From: Neoarius graeffei
Taxonomy: Eukaryota; Chordata; Actinopteri; Siluriformes; Ariidae
Reading direction: 5' to 3'
DNA: 64,000 bases
Assembly: GCF_027579695.1 (NCBI RefSeq)
Contig: NC_083569.1
Location: forward strand, 77,611,149-77,675,148
Each line of letters starts with the position of its first letter. Within the stretch, counting starts at the first letter, position 1. Positions 21,901-32,500 of this stretch are shown in pieces. Position numbers and translations under genes: made by a program. Under the pieces are notes generated by a model. The model was not told where the DNA came from, did no database searches, and saw only the letters and a list, made by a program, of their open reading frames with translations.

Positions 21901-21993
21901 ATGGATAGCAATAACGACAGTCTTCACAGCGAAAGCGAGTTTTACTACCCTGAGGAAGAAGAAATAAAAGAAAACATTTCAGGAAAAAGTTAA
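21901..21993 (+). CDS. Small acidic ORF, unit 2
   Basis: Same length and frame as the ORF at 21615, again with SESEFYYPEEEEIKENI and a stop at the same place; differences are confined to the first and last few residues. Conservation between the two units may only reflect recent duplication. Confidence 0.35.
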   Translation: MDSNNDSLHSESEFYYPEEEEIKENISGKS

Positions 21994-22390
21994 AAACCTC
22001 TAACTTGCTAACACCAAGCAAAAACATGGCGGAATCCTGAATTACTCAATTTTGTATAAATAGGGGACTACATAGGTGGCAAAATGTAGTTTTTTTCCTG
22101 TCAAGGAAGTGCACTTGTATACCGAGGAGAAAGCAATTTGCATTACAGCTGTGAATGAGGATTCAAAATGGCGGCTCACCTCGGCTCGGTTTTCCCTTTT
22201 GGGCACTCTCGTTTTCTGTTAGAATTTGGTAAAGAAAAAAATAAATATATTATTTACCAGCTTAAGGTTGGTCTGTATAGTGAAATACCATGACCTCGGC
22301 CTTGAATACTGACCTCGGCCCAGAGGGCCTCGCTCAGTACTGTCAAGACCTCGGTCATGGTATTTCACGATATGGACCTCCCAACTGGTA

Positions 22391-23050
22391 GAAAAAAAAT
22401 TGATAAGATCATACAGTCTGGCAGATTATCAGTCTATGCCAGACTCTATAAGCATTCACCTTTTCTTAATCTCTCGCTCCAGGTGAAGAAAATGGTCTCG
22501 TCAGTTGTCATGAATAATCTGTGACCACTGAGAAGAGCTCTATCTGTGAGCACTTCACTGATTCTGTATAATTCAGCACAGCATTCGGTGCTGGATCAAT
22601 GCCATAATGTCTGAAATTTCAATCTCACTCCACATAAAAACTAATGGGAGTTCCTCATCATTTTGAACTATAGTCTTCTATGTTGTGGTCGTATTTTCTA
22701 TAAATTAGTTCACAAAAGTTGAACTAAAGTGCATATAACTTAATTTACTTACACTTTTATAGCCAGTGCTTTCATTTCAAACAATACAAGGGAGCACTTT
22801 AGAAAGACAAAATGCATAATTGGGCATGAACTTGATCTAAGTGTCAGCAAAACATGTCTCCTTGACATCCATGACTCTGGGACAGAATTCACTGAAAAGC
22901 AATAGACAGCAAGGTCAGATGATGATGATGATGATGATAAAGCTGTGATATTGAATATGATATTGAGTTCCACAAATACTTTATCCTGGCAAAGTAAATA
23001 TGTTAACTGTGCATGTAGTTACACATACTGTAATTATACACATCTGTAAA
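22391..23050. other. Non-coding; contains the second ~130 bp dispersed repeat
   Basis: The block at 22850-22975 matches 20840-20970. The rest shows no gene or repeat I can name. Confidence 0.5.
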
Positions 23051-23052
23051 TA

Positions 23053-23660
23053 TCAAGTCAAGTTTGTTTGTATAGCACTTTTAACAACAGACATTGTCCC
23101 AAAGCAGCTTTACAGAATCTGAATGACCCAAGACATGAGCCAATTTTATCCCTAATCTATCCCCAATGAGCAAGCCCGTGGTGACGGTGGCAAGGAAAAA
23201 CTTCCTCAGACGACATGAGGAAGAAACCTCGAGAAGAACCAGATCCAAAAGGGAACCCATCCTCACCTGGACAACAACAGACAACATGACTATAACATTA
23301 ACAGTTTTAACATGAAGTCAGTTTCGTTGATGTCATAACTCTTCATTAATGGAAACGAATGCAAAACTGTTCATGACAACTGCAGTCCTAAAGTTAGCAA
23401 GTCAACTGTAGTCCTCAGCCACAAAAGCATTACTGTAAGTGTCCAGAGCGTCTTCCAAGTGTGACTTTCAACTGTCCATATGGGGCCGTCCTCCACAGGA
23501 GCGATGTGATGAGACTCCAACAGGGCACCAGGATGGATCAGGCAGGTCCGAGGAGCAGAAGAGGTCAGCACCTCGATCCCAGGACCGACATGTAACTCAG
23601 AAGGACAGATTTTTTTTTTGGGGGGGGAGGAGGGAGAGAGAAAACACAGGTTGTTAGGTA
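23053..23660. repeat. Dispersed teleost non-coding repeat
   Basis: It begins caagtttgtttgtatagcac..cccaaagcagctttacag and continues ggcaaggaaaaacttcctcag..aagaaacctcgagaagaacc, a block common in fish genomes. The following 23330-23640 (gtccagagcgtcttccaag..aggtcagcacctcgatccc) often accompanies it. No open frame with domains. Confidence 0.5.
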
Positions 23661-24140
23661 TGCCCAATGTCACCTGAATAAGTAGGTACAGTATACATTT
23701 TGTGCCGAGTACAAGCAGTACTTATATTCAGTAGCAATCACAAACTAATTTAAACAGTCAAATAAATTATGACAGAAATCACACACAAAAAAAAACAGGT
23801 TGCCCAATTCACGATCACAACAAAAATTGTGCTTTACTAAACAAATATATTTGCGTTCACAACAAATCTGAGTCCCTTATTACCCTCTCACTGTGGGACT
23901 TTCAATTTCAAGATGATTAACCACACTGAAAACTGCTGACAGATCAAAATAACTTCACAACAAAACCACAAGCAGTTCCAGAAATGATGCACTAACAGCC
24001 GAATAAAGGTTTGATATCAAAAACAGCCTTCACAGATGTGACAATCTTGTGTCAGTGATTTTATTTGTATTTAATTTTATCAATGAATATTTATATTGCC
24101 ATGGAGATATTTCCCTTGTCTTGTTGTTCATAGGAAACAC
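23661..24140. other. Non-coding stretch, nothing recognised
   Basis: AT-rich sequence with no gene, repeat or regulatory element I can support. Confidence 0.4.
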
Positions 24141-24142
24141 TA

Positions 24143-24254
24143 CACAGCAAATTCCTCAGTGTTGAATTAACACTTTCAGAGTTAATTTGTGTCCAGTTGG
24201 ACCTATATAAACACCCTGGGTGTTAATTCAACACTGGGGATTTTGCTGTGTATT
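24143..24254. mobile_element. Short palindromic MITE (~112 bp)
   Basis: The arms cacagcaaattcctcagtg.. and ..cactggggattttgctgtg pair, with gtgttgaattaacac facing gtgttaattcaacac. It is flanked by TA on both sides (acTAcac..gtgTAtt), so a Tc1/mariner-like target is possible. Confidence 0.7.
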
Positions 24255-24291
24255 AGCACGAATTCACTCTCATTCTGATGTACATGGATTT

Positions 24292-24441
24292 CCATCCATC
24301 CATCCATCCATCCATCCATCCATCCATTATCTGTAACCACTTATCCTGTGCAGGGTTGGCGGCAAGCTGGAGCCTATCCCAGCTGACTATGGGTGAGAGG
24401 CGGGGTACACCCTGGACAAGTCGCCAGATCATCGTAGGGTT
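24292..24441 (-). repeat. 5'-truncated V-SINE with 13 bp target duplication
   Basis: Only the 3' body is present, with a (CCAT)n run, i.e. an (ATGG)n tail on the minus strand. The duplication tgtacatggattt is exact at 24279-24291 and 24442-24454. Confidence 0.9.
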
Positions 24442-24678
24442 TGTACATGGATTTGCTAAGCTCTAATGTGTGATGTACAAATCTGTATCTGGCTTACATG
24501 AGCTTTACATTACAAAGTCCTATTTTGTGTTATAATATTGGATTGCTTTGTTTTTTCATTTTAATATTATTTATATTTTATATTTTTATTTTGCCACAAT
24601 GAGGTGGTGTGCTGCAGCCTGAAGCAGAGTTACTGTTATCACTCCAAAGTTTATTATTTTCCATGAGGTCCTGAAGTA

Positions 24679-25901
24679 CAACCCCAATTCCAAAAAAGTT
24701 GGGATGTTGTTCAAACTGTAAATAAAAACAGAATACAATAATTTGCAATTCATAGAAACCCTATATTTCATTAAAAATAGTGCAAAGACAACATATCAAA
24801 TGTTGAAGCTGAGAAATTTTATTGTTTTTTGAAAAATATATGCTCATTTTGAATTTGATGTCAGCAACACATTTCAAAAAAGTTGGGACAGGGACACTGT
24901 GTTGCATGACCTCTACTTTTAATGACACTCTGTAAACTTTTGGGAACTGAGGAAACCAATTGCTGTTGTTTGAAAGAGAAATATTGTCCCATTCTTGCCT
25001 GATATACAATTTTAGTTGTTCAACAGTTCGGGGTCTCCTTTGTCATATTTTGCACTTCATAATACGCCAAATGTTTAAAATGGGAGACAGGACTTGACCT
25101 CTGGCAGGCCAGTTTAGCACCCAGAGTCTATTACTAGTTTTACTACTACAGTCCATCGTAAAAAGAGCTCAGGCCCAGAGAAGGTGGCGATGTTTCTGGA
25201 TATTGTTTATATCTGGCATTTAACTTGCATTTGTGGATGCAGTAATTAACTGTTTTCACAGACGATGGTTTTCTGAAGTGTTCCTGAGCCCATACAGTGA
25301 TTTCCATGACAGACATGTGTCTGCTTTTAATGCAGTGTCTCCTGAGGGCCTGAAGATCACAGACATCCAATATCAGTTTTCAGCCTTGTTTCTTGCATAC
25401 AGAGATCTCTCCAGATTCTCTGAATCTTTTAATGATATTATGTACCATAGATGATGTGATCCCCAAATTCTTTGCAATTTTACATTGAGGAATGTTATTC
25501 TTAAATTGTTGCACTGTTTGCCCACGCAATCTTTCACAGAGCAGTGAACCCCTCCCCATCTTTACTTCTGAGAGACTCCATCTCTCTGGGATGCTCTTTT
25601 TATATCCAATCATGCTACTGACCTGTTGACAATTAACCAAATTATTTTTTCTTAAGCATTACACAACTTTTTCAGTCTTTTGTTTTTCCTGTCACAGCTT
25701 TTCTGAAACATGTTGCTGACACCAAATTCAAAATGAGCATATACTTTTTAATAAACAATACAATTTCTCAGTTTCAACATTTGATATGTTGTCTTTGTAA
25801 TATTTTTAATGAGATATAGGCTTTCCATGATTTGCAAATCTTCACATTTTGTTTTTATTTATGTTTTACACAGCGTCCCAACTTTTTTGGAATTAGCGTT
25901 G
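24679..25901 (-). mobile_element. Tc1/mariner-type deletion derivative (caaccccaattcc ends)
   Basis: The ends caaccccaattccaaaaaag and cttttttggaattagcgttg are inverted and flanked by TA at 24677-24678 and 25902-25903. Length is 1223 bp. Only the N-terminal coding part of the transposase remains. Confidence 0.8.
25146..25640 (-). pseudogene. Mariner-type transposase N-terminal remnant
   Basis: Minus-strand frames 25640-25380 and 25370-25146 give a helix-turn-helix region (KIAKNLGITSSMVHNIIKRF) and then a second DNA-binding segment (DLQALRRHCI..MSVMEITVWAQEHF..SVKTVNYCIHK). The frame shifts between them. The catalytic domain is missing: the element jumps directly to its non-coding 3' part. 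The first piece keeps an in-frame Met well upstream of the HTH. Confidence 0.75.
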
Positions 25902-25903
25902 TA

Positions 25904-27095
25904 CTTTATTCCTTTTATATGACATCACGTTCTCATTTAAAAAATGAAACTTTTCATTAAACTTTTTCATGTATGAAAGATTGACACATCATATATTTTT
26001 ATTTGTTTGTTCAAGATTCAAGAGAGCTTTGTCAATACGCCCATATAAAGTATACAGTGCATTGAAATAATGTTTCTCTCAGGCTCCCCATGGTGCATTT
26101 ATAGAGAAAATAGATTACAAAACAAGATATATATAAATAACTCTATCTATGATTATCTAACTAAACATCTAGCTATGTAACCATCTAGCTGTCTCAGTAC
26201 ATTAAACAACATAAATGACAAGACAAAGACAGATGCAAAGTGGCATTGTGTATTTGTGTGCAAATGTTCACTTTAGTGCAAAAATACAAGAGAATGCAGT
26301 TCAAAGAGTTCAATTTTTACCAGGTTATTAAAACAGGACTAGACAAGTGCAAAGTGAGCAATGTGCATATGTGCAATTGAACAGTGTCGTACAAATGGAT
26401 CAGAAGTGGATGAGAAACTGTAGTTTCAATTTGAACTGTTAGGGCCTCTGCATGCTCTTGCGACAAGGCTTTCGCAGATAGCTTTTCGCAGACAGTTGTA
26501 ATTTATCGTTGAGCGGGGAGTAATAGGCGTGCGCGATGTTATTCACCGCCACAACGCAAGGGGGCGCGAAGTCGCGAAATCACTAGGAGTAGTTGGTGGG
26601 TGTGGTTAGTGGAGTGTTTATCCTCTGGTTACTTATAATGACTAGAACTGGAGTCGTATAGATGTACGTACTTCCTCACTTCCTCGATCAAACGCTCTTC
26701 GTGCTGCTCCATCTTCGCTCATGTTTTTAAAAATGGCGGTCGTGAAAACAAAACAAACCGGGAAAGTAGGGAAGCAGAAGTGCGTGTACAGCGGATGTAG
26801 AGTGGACCAATCAGAGCCCTCTTGTCTGTGACGCTGTCTGAGAGGCTTCTGCCGTGGTCACAATTTTTGGGAGGTGCGCGCAGAGCGTCTGCGAAGGTGG
26901 GGGGGGGCTACGCAGACGCTATCTGCGATGCCATCTGCGAGGACTGGGTTGTCAGCATAAATTGGCCTTTAGTTCTTCAGGGTAACAGTGAGTTGAGGAC
27001 TCTGAGTGCCTGGGGGAAGAAGCTGTTGCAGTGCCTGGCAGTGCAAGGCTGGGGCAAAGTTCACCACTTTGAATACTGTGTGAGCAACAAATAGT
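25904..27095. repeat. Non-coding dispersed-repeat-like region split by a Harbinger MITE
   Basis: 25995-26440 has ttcaagagagctttgtcaa and gcaaatgttcactttagtgc-type sequence. The part after the MITE (26972-27095) has gagtgcctgggggaagaag and ctgttgcagtgcctggcag, a phrase common in teleost non-LTR 3' regions. Both halves probably belong to one older element. No coding. Confidence 0.4.
26442..26968. mobile_element. PIF/Harbinger MITE with MADF-protein stub, copy 1
   Basis: It is flanked by TTA at 26439-26441 and 26969-26971. The left end ggcctctgcatgctcttgcg..cgcagatagc is inverted to the right end ..ctgcgaggactgggttgtcagcataaattggcct. The minus strand at about 26715-26630 has ATG and then EERLIE.VRKYVHLYDSSS. 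Its near twin is at 41447-41937. Confidence 0.75.
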
Positions 27096-27119
27096 CCAAC
27101 AGGTTAACAACAATGTACA

Positions 27120-27604
27120 ATTGCAAGAAACGTAGGGCTTTCACTATTGAAAATCCATCATCAAAAGATTTGGAGAAATCATTGAACAAAAGGAGCAAAG
27201 CCAACAATGCCCATGACCTTTAACTCCTCAGGTGGCACTGCATTAAAAACTGACATGATTGTATAAAAGGGGATTACTACATGGGCTCGGAAACACTTCA
27301 CAAAACTGTTGTCTGTAAACAGTTCATTGCTACATCTACCATGGAAAGCGATACATCAACAAATGCTGCTGAATTCTCTGGGCTCGAGTTCCTCTGAAAT
27401 GGACTGATGCAAAGTGGAAAAGTTTGCTGTGGTCTGATGAGCCACATTTTGAATTGTTTCTGGAAATCATGGATGTTATGTCCTCTGGGCTAAAGATGAA
27501 AAGGACCATCCAGATTATTGCAAAGTTTAAAAGCCAGCATGTGTGATGGTATGGGGGTGTGACAGTGTCCATGGCATGGGTAATGTACACATCTCTGAAA
27601 GGTT
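27120..27604 (+). pseudogene. Mariner-type transposase fragment
   Basis: A decayed plus-strand frame includes WTDAKWKSLLWSDEPHFELF, the region around the first catalytic Asp, preceded by HHQKIWRNH-like sequence. Stops and frameshifts are frequent. It belongs to the same broad transposase type as the element at 24679 but supplies the part missing there. No ends were found. Confidence 0.6.
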
Positions 27605-28199
27605 CATACAGTACCAGTCAAAAGTGTGAACACAATTCAGTGATTTTCCTTTATTTTTATGAATTGACACTTTATATCTTAAAGTAATGATGGATGTTGT
27701 TTCTTTTTACTTAGTTGAGTGTTTCTTGACATAATATGGATTACTGCATTTGTGTAATTGGGTTATTACTGTATTTTTAATATTTACTATTTACTGTTTG
27801 ATCTGTAGGTGCTAAAGAAGGAAACTAGACTTGCTTGAAATTCTTGAAAACGTTTCACCTCTTATCCGAAAGGCTTCTTCAGTTCTGTCTGACTAGTGGG
27901 GAGTTCCAGGTATTTATCCTCTAGTGGACCTAAAGCAACCCTAAGGAAAGTTGTTGAGGTCACATGGGTCACTGAGTCATCCTCTAGGTGTAGGTCACCG
28001 GGGGCTGGGTGTGAACAGTGTTGGCAGCCTAGAAAGTTGTTAAGATGATCTGTGGGTTGTTGTCTCTCTCTGCCATTATGCAAGTCATTGAAATCAGCTG
28101 AGTCTTGGTGTGGATGTGTATTCAGTTTTCTGGGATGTGTGCCAAGGACTGCATTGTATGTGGCTATATAAAAATTGTATGTGGTAAGGTGCTGTCTTG

Positions 28200-28352
28200 A
28201 AGAAGTCATTTCCTAAACGATTCAACTACTTCTGTGGTGGAAATGCAGGTGAAAAGCGAAGTGACATTGTAGGAAACCATGGTTTCATCTGAGTCTGGCT
28301 TAAGATCTGCAACTTTAATGGCAAAATCTTGGGAGTTATTGACTGTGAGGAA
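28200..28352 (-). pseudogene. Penelope-like reverse transcriptase fragment
   Basis: The minus-strand frame includes DETMVSYNVTSLFTCISTTE, matching the RT block around the first catalytic Asp region in Penelope-like elements (there usually DVTSLF; here Asn replaces Asp). Only about 50 residues remain. It is joined head-to-head with the endonuclease fragment. Confidence 0.75.
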
Positions 28353-28356
28353 TCCA

Positions 28357-28625
28357 CGGACCTGTACACTGGGGAAACAAAACAACCACTTCACAAGTGC
28401 ATAGCTTAACACAGGAGAGCCAGTTCCTCAGGCCAGGACCCTGCAGTCCATCTTCATCTCAATAACAAAGGACACTCATTTCAGGATTGCAATATAAGCA
28501 TTTTAGGCGGAGAAGACCGTTAGTTTGAAAGAGGAGTAAAAGAAGCCAGATTCGTCAACCTGGAATGACCATCACTGAACAGAGGAGGTGGTCTGAGACA
28601 CCACTTGTCGGCCACCTACAATGCA
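28357..28625 (+). pseudogene. Penelope-like GIY-YIG endonuclease fragment
   Basis: The plus-strand reading DLYTGETKQPLHKCIA, stop, HRRASSSGQDPAVHLHL and then FERGVKEA is the C-terminal GIY-YIG-like endonuclease of Penelope elements (the LYxGET block). A TAA interrupts it at about 28406 and frameshifts follow. The enzyme would nick target DNA for priming; this copy is inactive. Confidence 0.75.
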
Positions 28626-28850
28626 GACCTTGGCACATTTCCCAGACAACTGAATACACATCCACACCAAGACTCAGCTCACTTCAATGACTCATAGGAT
28701 GACAGAGAGAACCAATGACCCACAGATCACCCGAATGACCCTCTAGGCTGCTAACACCATCCACACCCGGCCCCCAGTGACCTACAAGATGACTCAATGA
28801 CCCACGTGACCTCAACAACTTTCCTTAGGGTTGCTTTTGATCCACTAGAG

Positions 28851-29163
28851 TAGCATTTCTCAACCTTTTTTCAGTCATGACACCCTTCAGAAGTATGCAA
28901 ATTCTCAAGGCACCCCCATATAAAATATACGCAGTCACACTGACCATACGCTGACCCCGGCAGTGACATTGTGACATGGGAAAGGGGACCGTGAGACAAT
29001 GATGCATGAGACAGCGATGATCTGCATTAGTGTAACTATCATTTTTTGGAATTTTAATTCATTTTATTTATTTCAATGTTAGAATATATAATTTTTTGAC
29101 GGCACCCCTAACGAAGCCAGACGGCACCCCAGGGTGCTGCAGCACCCTGGTTGAGAAAGGCTG
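28851..29163. mobile_element. hAT MITE inside the Penelope-like element
   Basis: Inverted ends tagcatttctcaacc and ggttgagaaaggctg. The 8 bp target duplication is cactagag (28843-28850) against cactcgag (29164-29171), one mismatch. The uninterrupted sequence of the opposite Penelope arm (27911-27930) shows the empty site. Confidence 0.8.
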
Positions 29164-29515
29164 CACTCGAGGATAAATACCTGGAACTCCCCACTAGCCA
29201 GACAGAACTGAAGAAGCCTTTCGGATGAGAGGTGAAACGCCTTCAAGGATTTCAAGCAAGTCCAGTTGCCTTCTTTAGCACCTACGGTTTACGATGACCT
29301 GAATGACTGAGAACCTTCACAGACCTATTTACTGTTTGATCTCAAACGCATTAAGGAGGCAAGAAATTGCACTAATTAACTTTTGACGAGGCATACCTGT
29401 TAATTAAAAAGCAGTCCAGGTGACTACCTCATGAAGGTGGTTAAGATAATGCCAATAATGTACAAAGAGTCATCAAGGTAAACGGTGGATACTTCGAAGA
29501 GTCTAAAATATGAAA

Positions 29516-29939
29516 CGTGTTGGGATTTTTTTTTAAGGGGGATTGCTATGGGTAAGAGAATGGTTTATAAATGATCCACATGGCATGATGTTTTTAAGGG
29601 AGCTCATAAGGAGTTAAGCTTTCCCCTGCCTCCGTTTAAAACCCTTGCATTGAAGATGAAGTTGCTCGACCTTGCCACATGCTGTGCTTTGGTGAATTGA
29701 TTCCACTGCAGTAATGTGCACTGCATTAATGTTGTGACTTAGAGTGTGTGTGTGTTTCAACACAGAATGGGAAGGCTAACTGAAGCAAAACGACGTGCAT
29801 GCTTTCCTTATACACACACCCAGTTCACACGCTACTCTCCACTCCTGACGCGCCGGAATGTGTCTGAGATCAAACTGCTCACAGACAGGGATTAATAGGC
29901 TGCATGATGAACCAACTTGGATTATTTCCCCATAGCTGT
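29516..29939. other. Upstream flank of the putative first exon
   Basis: Non-repetitive AT-moderate sequence with a short (GT)n at about 29740-29753. This could be promoter-proximal host sequence. No TATA box was assigned. Confidence 0.35.
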
Positions 29940-30133
29940 CATGCATGAGACATGAGTTGACTCATAACCCCAGCAGCAGCGCCGCCGCTTCCGCCTTTCA
30001 CTTCAACGTGAACGCGTACAACATCTGGCCGCGCGCCACGGAACTGCTGGAACGGTTTAGCGGCGCACGGCACGCGCTGAGGTTCTGGAAAAGGCGCACG
30101 CACGCGCGCTCGCTCGCTCACAGAGTCACGTTG

Positions 30134-30164
<31 letters not shown>

Positions 30165-30346
30165 GTGCACGCGCTCAGTTCCTGCTTCAGTCTCCGGTCC
30201 CGGTGTGTGTGTGTGTGTTTCAGCGTCCCGCCGCGACCTGTGAAGGAATCCGTGAATGGAGCGGAACTAAGAGTTGGACATGAAACACGTATGAAGACAA
30301 GAAGTGGACACTGAATGAGACATCCCGAGGTCATGCGAAAACATGG
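29940..30346 (+). other. Putative CpG-rich promoter and first exon of an unidentified host gene
   Basis: This is the only clearly GC/CpG-rich stretch in the window apart from repeat cores (gcagcagcgccgccgc, ggccgcgcgccacgg, cgcacgcacgcgcgc). It holds a (TC)n run at 30133-30162 and a (GT)n run at 30200-30216. Near its end, ATGs at 30315, 30333 and 30343 precede the donor GTGAGT at 30347-30352. Using the first, the frame reads MRHPEVMRKHG up to the splice site; ATG 30343 gives only ATG G. Short upstream ATGs (e.g. 30280) are followed by early stops. This is how a vertebrate 5' UTR exon with a just-begun coding part looks. The gene is not identifiable from this exon. Confidence 0.45.
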
Positions 30347-30352
30347 GTGAGT
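30347..30352 (+). promoter_or_regulatory. Candidate splice donor of exon 1
   Basis: G|GTGAGT matches the vertebrate consensus closely. It follows the CpG-rich block and an ATG. No matching downstream exon was found, so the intron would run beyond the window. Confidence 0.45.
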
Positions 30353-30642
30353 TTGTTTTTCTTAATGACCAACCAACAAACAAACAAACAAACAAACAAA
30401 CAAACAAACAAACAAATAAACAAACAGTCCTGAAATTCATCCGACATCACGAGCTGGATCATTTGTAGCCTGGAAATGTAATTAGTTTTATTTTTATTTA
30501 TCCACCTTAAATTATAGTATTAAATCTGTTAAATGTAGATTAGTGGTGCTTTGTAAATAAATAAACACTTTTGAGTGTTCTTTGGTGAACACAGTTCTCC
30601 AGTATTTCAAAAACATACAACACGTTTATTTCCACGGGTTTC

Positions 30643-30677
<35 letters not shown>

Positions 30678-32057
30678 TCCTCATGGAGAAGAACTCATAT
30701 CCATCATCACATAGGGACCCGGTGCTTATTGAACCTATGAGTTTATTTCACTAAACTGCAGCACTGGACAGCGCGAGCACGTCAATCATATCACGCATGC
30801 GCGCTGTTTATTATCAATGCGTCTTGTCTAATTAGATAATAATCATGTAATAGGCAGTTCTGTGAGTTTTGTGCAAGAAAAGAAACGTGTTGTACCCCCC
30901 CCACACACACACTCAGTCAGTGTTCAGGTCCTGATCTGAAACACAGCATCACACTTGGAAAGTAAATGAATGCATGCATGATTTCCTAAAACATCCTGTC
31001 TTATTAATGACTGAGCTCGTGATACAAGCTGTATCCTGATTAAAGATCTGTGTTTGGTGCGTTGTCTTCATGCAGTGGTCCATCAGATATCAGAGAGAGA
31101 GAGAGAGAGTGTGTGTGTTCAGGTTCACATGTCTCATGCATGCCACAAAAATTATCCATGGGTTATAATTATTTGTGATTCAACCACATCCTCATGGGAT
31201 GTCAATACTGACATAACTATCGCGCTCATGATGAACAAACGATATCGTAGGTCTTGTCTTTATTTGCAAATTCAGGCAAAACCATTAAAGCCTGACTCAG
31301 TGCATGGAGCCACCAAGGCTCACCCTCCCCCTCCCCCCCCCCCCTCCCCCCGAAAAATGTCCATTTCTTATTGCTGGCTGTTCCAAGAGTAATGAGACTC
31401 AAGCTCATCTGATTAACTGCCCTTTCATCTGCACCACTTAATGAAGTGGAATTGTTTTTAAGTTGCAACTTCATTGCCAAAGTCTGGCAGGATTAATTTG
31501 AAAGTGTGCTGACATTTTGTCAGTGGTTGTTCTTGGAGTGGGCTAGAGAGAGAGAGAGGATGAAGATCTGGAGAATAATGGAAAAGCAAGTCCTTGAGAT
31601 AGTAGAAGGAATCAGCAATAAATAGATAGAGAAAGAGACAGGAAGGTGGTGCAAATGGTGGATGATGCAAATAACCAGGTGCAGAGGTGTATGTGATCGT
31701 GCGTATTTATTCAATAGGAAGATGTTATCCAGGATTAACCCGTTTCCTCTGCTTGTTCTCATTGATTCACATTGATCATCTCCGTGACAGGCTATAACAT
31801 TCTGTTTCCTGACAAAAAACCCCTTTCTGACCCAATTTAAACGGGTTTCTTTTTAAAAGTGCTGTGTAACAAAATAAAACATGATCCTGTTTTATCACAG
31901 GGATCAATTGTGTGTGCTGGATTCTGTATCTTGAATTTTCATTCGGGCTTTCATCAGGAAATTAAGACTAGAAGGTCATACAAAATGCCTTGTTAATCTG
32001 GTTTTCAACACTCAGGTAGTATGTGTAATGTACGGAATCCAATATTTGACAGTGCAT

Positions 32058-32102
<45 letters not shown>

Positions 32103-32290
32103 GAAAGCGCAGCCTACTGCAGCTTTGACGTATTTTCTGCACAACGTCATCAGGCAGGACCTGAGCTCATAATATCATTCCTCTATGGGTAAGTAAGAGA
32201 GGTTTTTTTTCATACACAAGAGTTTCGGTTCATATATTAACGATGGAGTCAGCAGAAGATTTTTCCATCTGTATAAATTTGAGTTTATAT
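30353..32290. other. Intron-like non-coding sequence with microsatellites
   Basis: It contains (CAAA)n at about 30371-30425, (GT)n at about 30642-30673, (GA)n near 31091, poly-C near 31330 and (CA)n at about 32060-32095. No exon, domain-bearing ORF or known transposon was recognised. Confidence 0.5.
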
Positions 32291-32296
32291 ACTATG

Positions 32297-32500
32297 CAGT
32301 GGTTAGCACTGTCACCTCACAGCAAAGAGGTTCTGGGTTTGGACCTCACGGCTGACGGGAGCCTTTCTGTATGGAGTTTGCATGTTCTCCCCATGTCGCC
32401 ACGGGTTTCATCCAGGTGCTCCGGTTTCCCCCACAGTCCAAAGACATGCAGTTAGGTTAACTGGCTACTCTAAATTGCCCGTAGGTGTGAATGTGTGTGT
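32297..32500 (+). repeat. 3'-truncated or decayed V-SINE
   Basis: Starts atgcagtggttagcactgtc, box B gggtttggacct, core gtgctccggtttcccccacag; ends after gcccgtaggtgtgaatgtg. Confidence 0.8.

Larger units (their letters stand above)
21422..22390. repeat. Element with 286 bp tandem duplication and terminal-type hairpin
   Basis: Two units start with agcattaattttac at 21598 and 21884 (period 286) and end before ggcggctcacctcgg at about 22170. The right part (22267-22385) is an imperfect palindrome: ggtctgtatagtgaaatacc against ggtatttcacgatatggacc. The left part has repeated acggacccc. Probably a non-autonomous DNA element; class not determined. Confidence 0.5.
27805..29324. mobile_element. Penelope-like retroelement, inverted-repeat copy
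   Basis: Both ends carry the same block in opposite orientation: taggtgctaaagaagg..aaacgtttcacctc at the left and gaggtgaaacgccttc..ccttctttagcaccta at the right (to about 29285), with a further 40 bp tail. The target duplication ctatttactgtttgatct (18 bp) is exact at 27787-27804 and 29325-29342. Inside are an RT fragment on the minus strand and a GIY-YIG fragment on the plus strand. Confidence 0.85.
27609..29515. mobile_element. Tc1-type MITE, second copy, split by a Penelope-like element
   Basis: Left half 27609-27804 (cagtaccagtcaaaagtgtg..) and right half 29325-29515 (..caaacgcattaaggaggcaag..gtctaaaatatgaaac) align collinearly to the intact copy at 4612-5159. The right TIR is lost. Confidence 0.8.
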
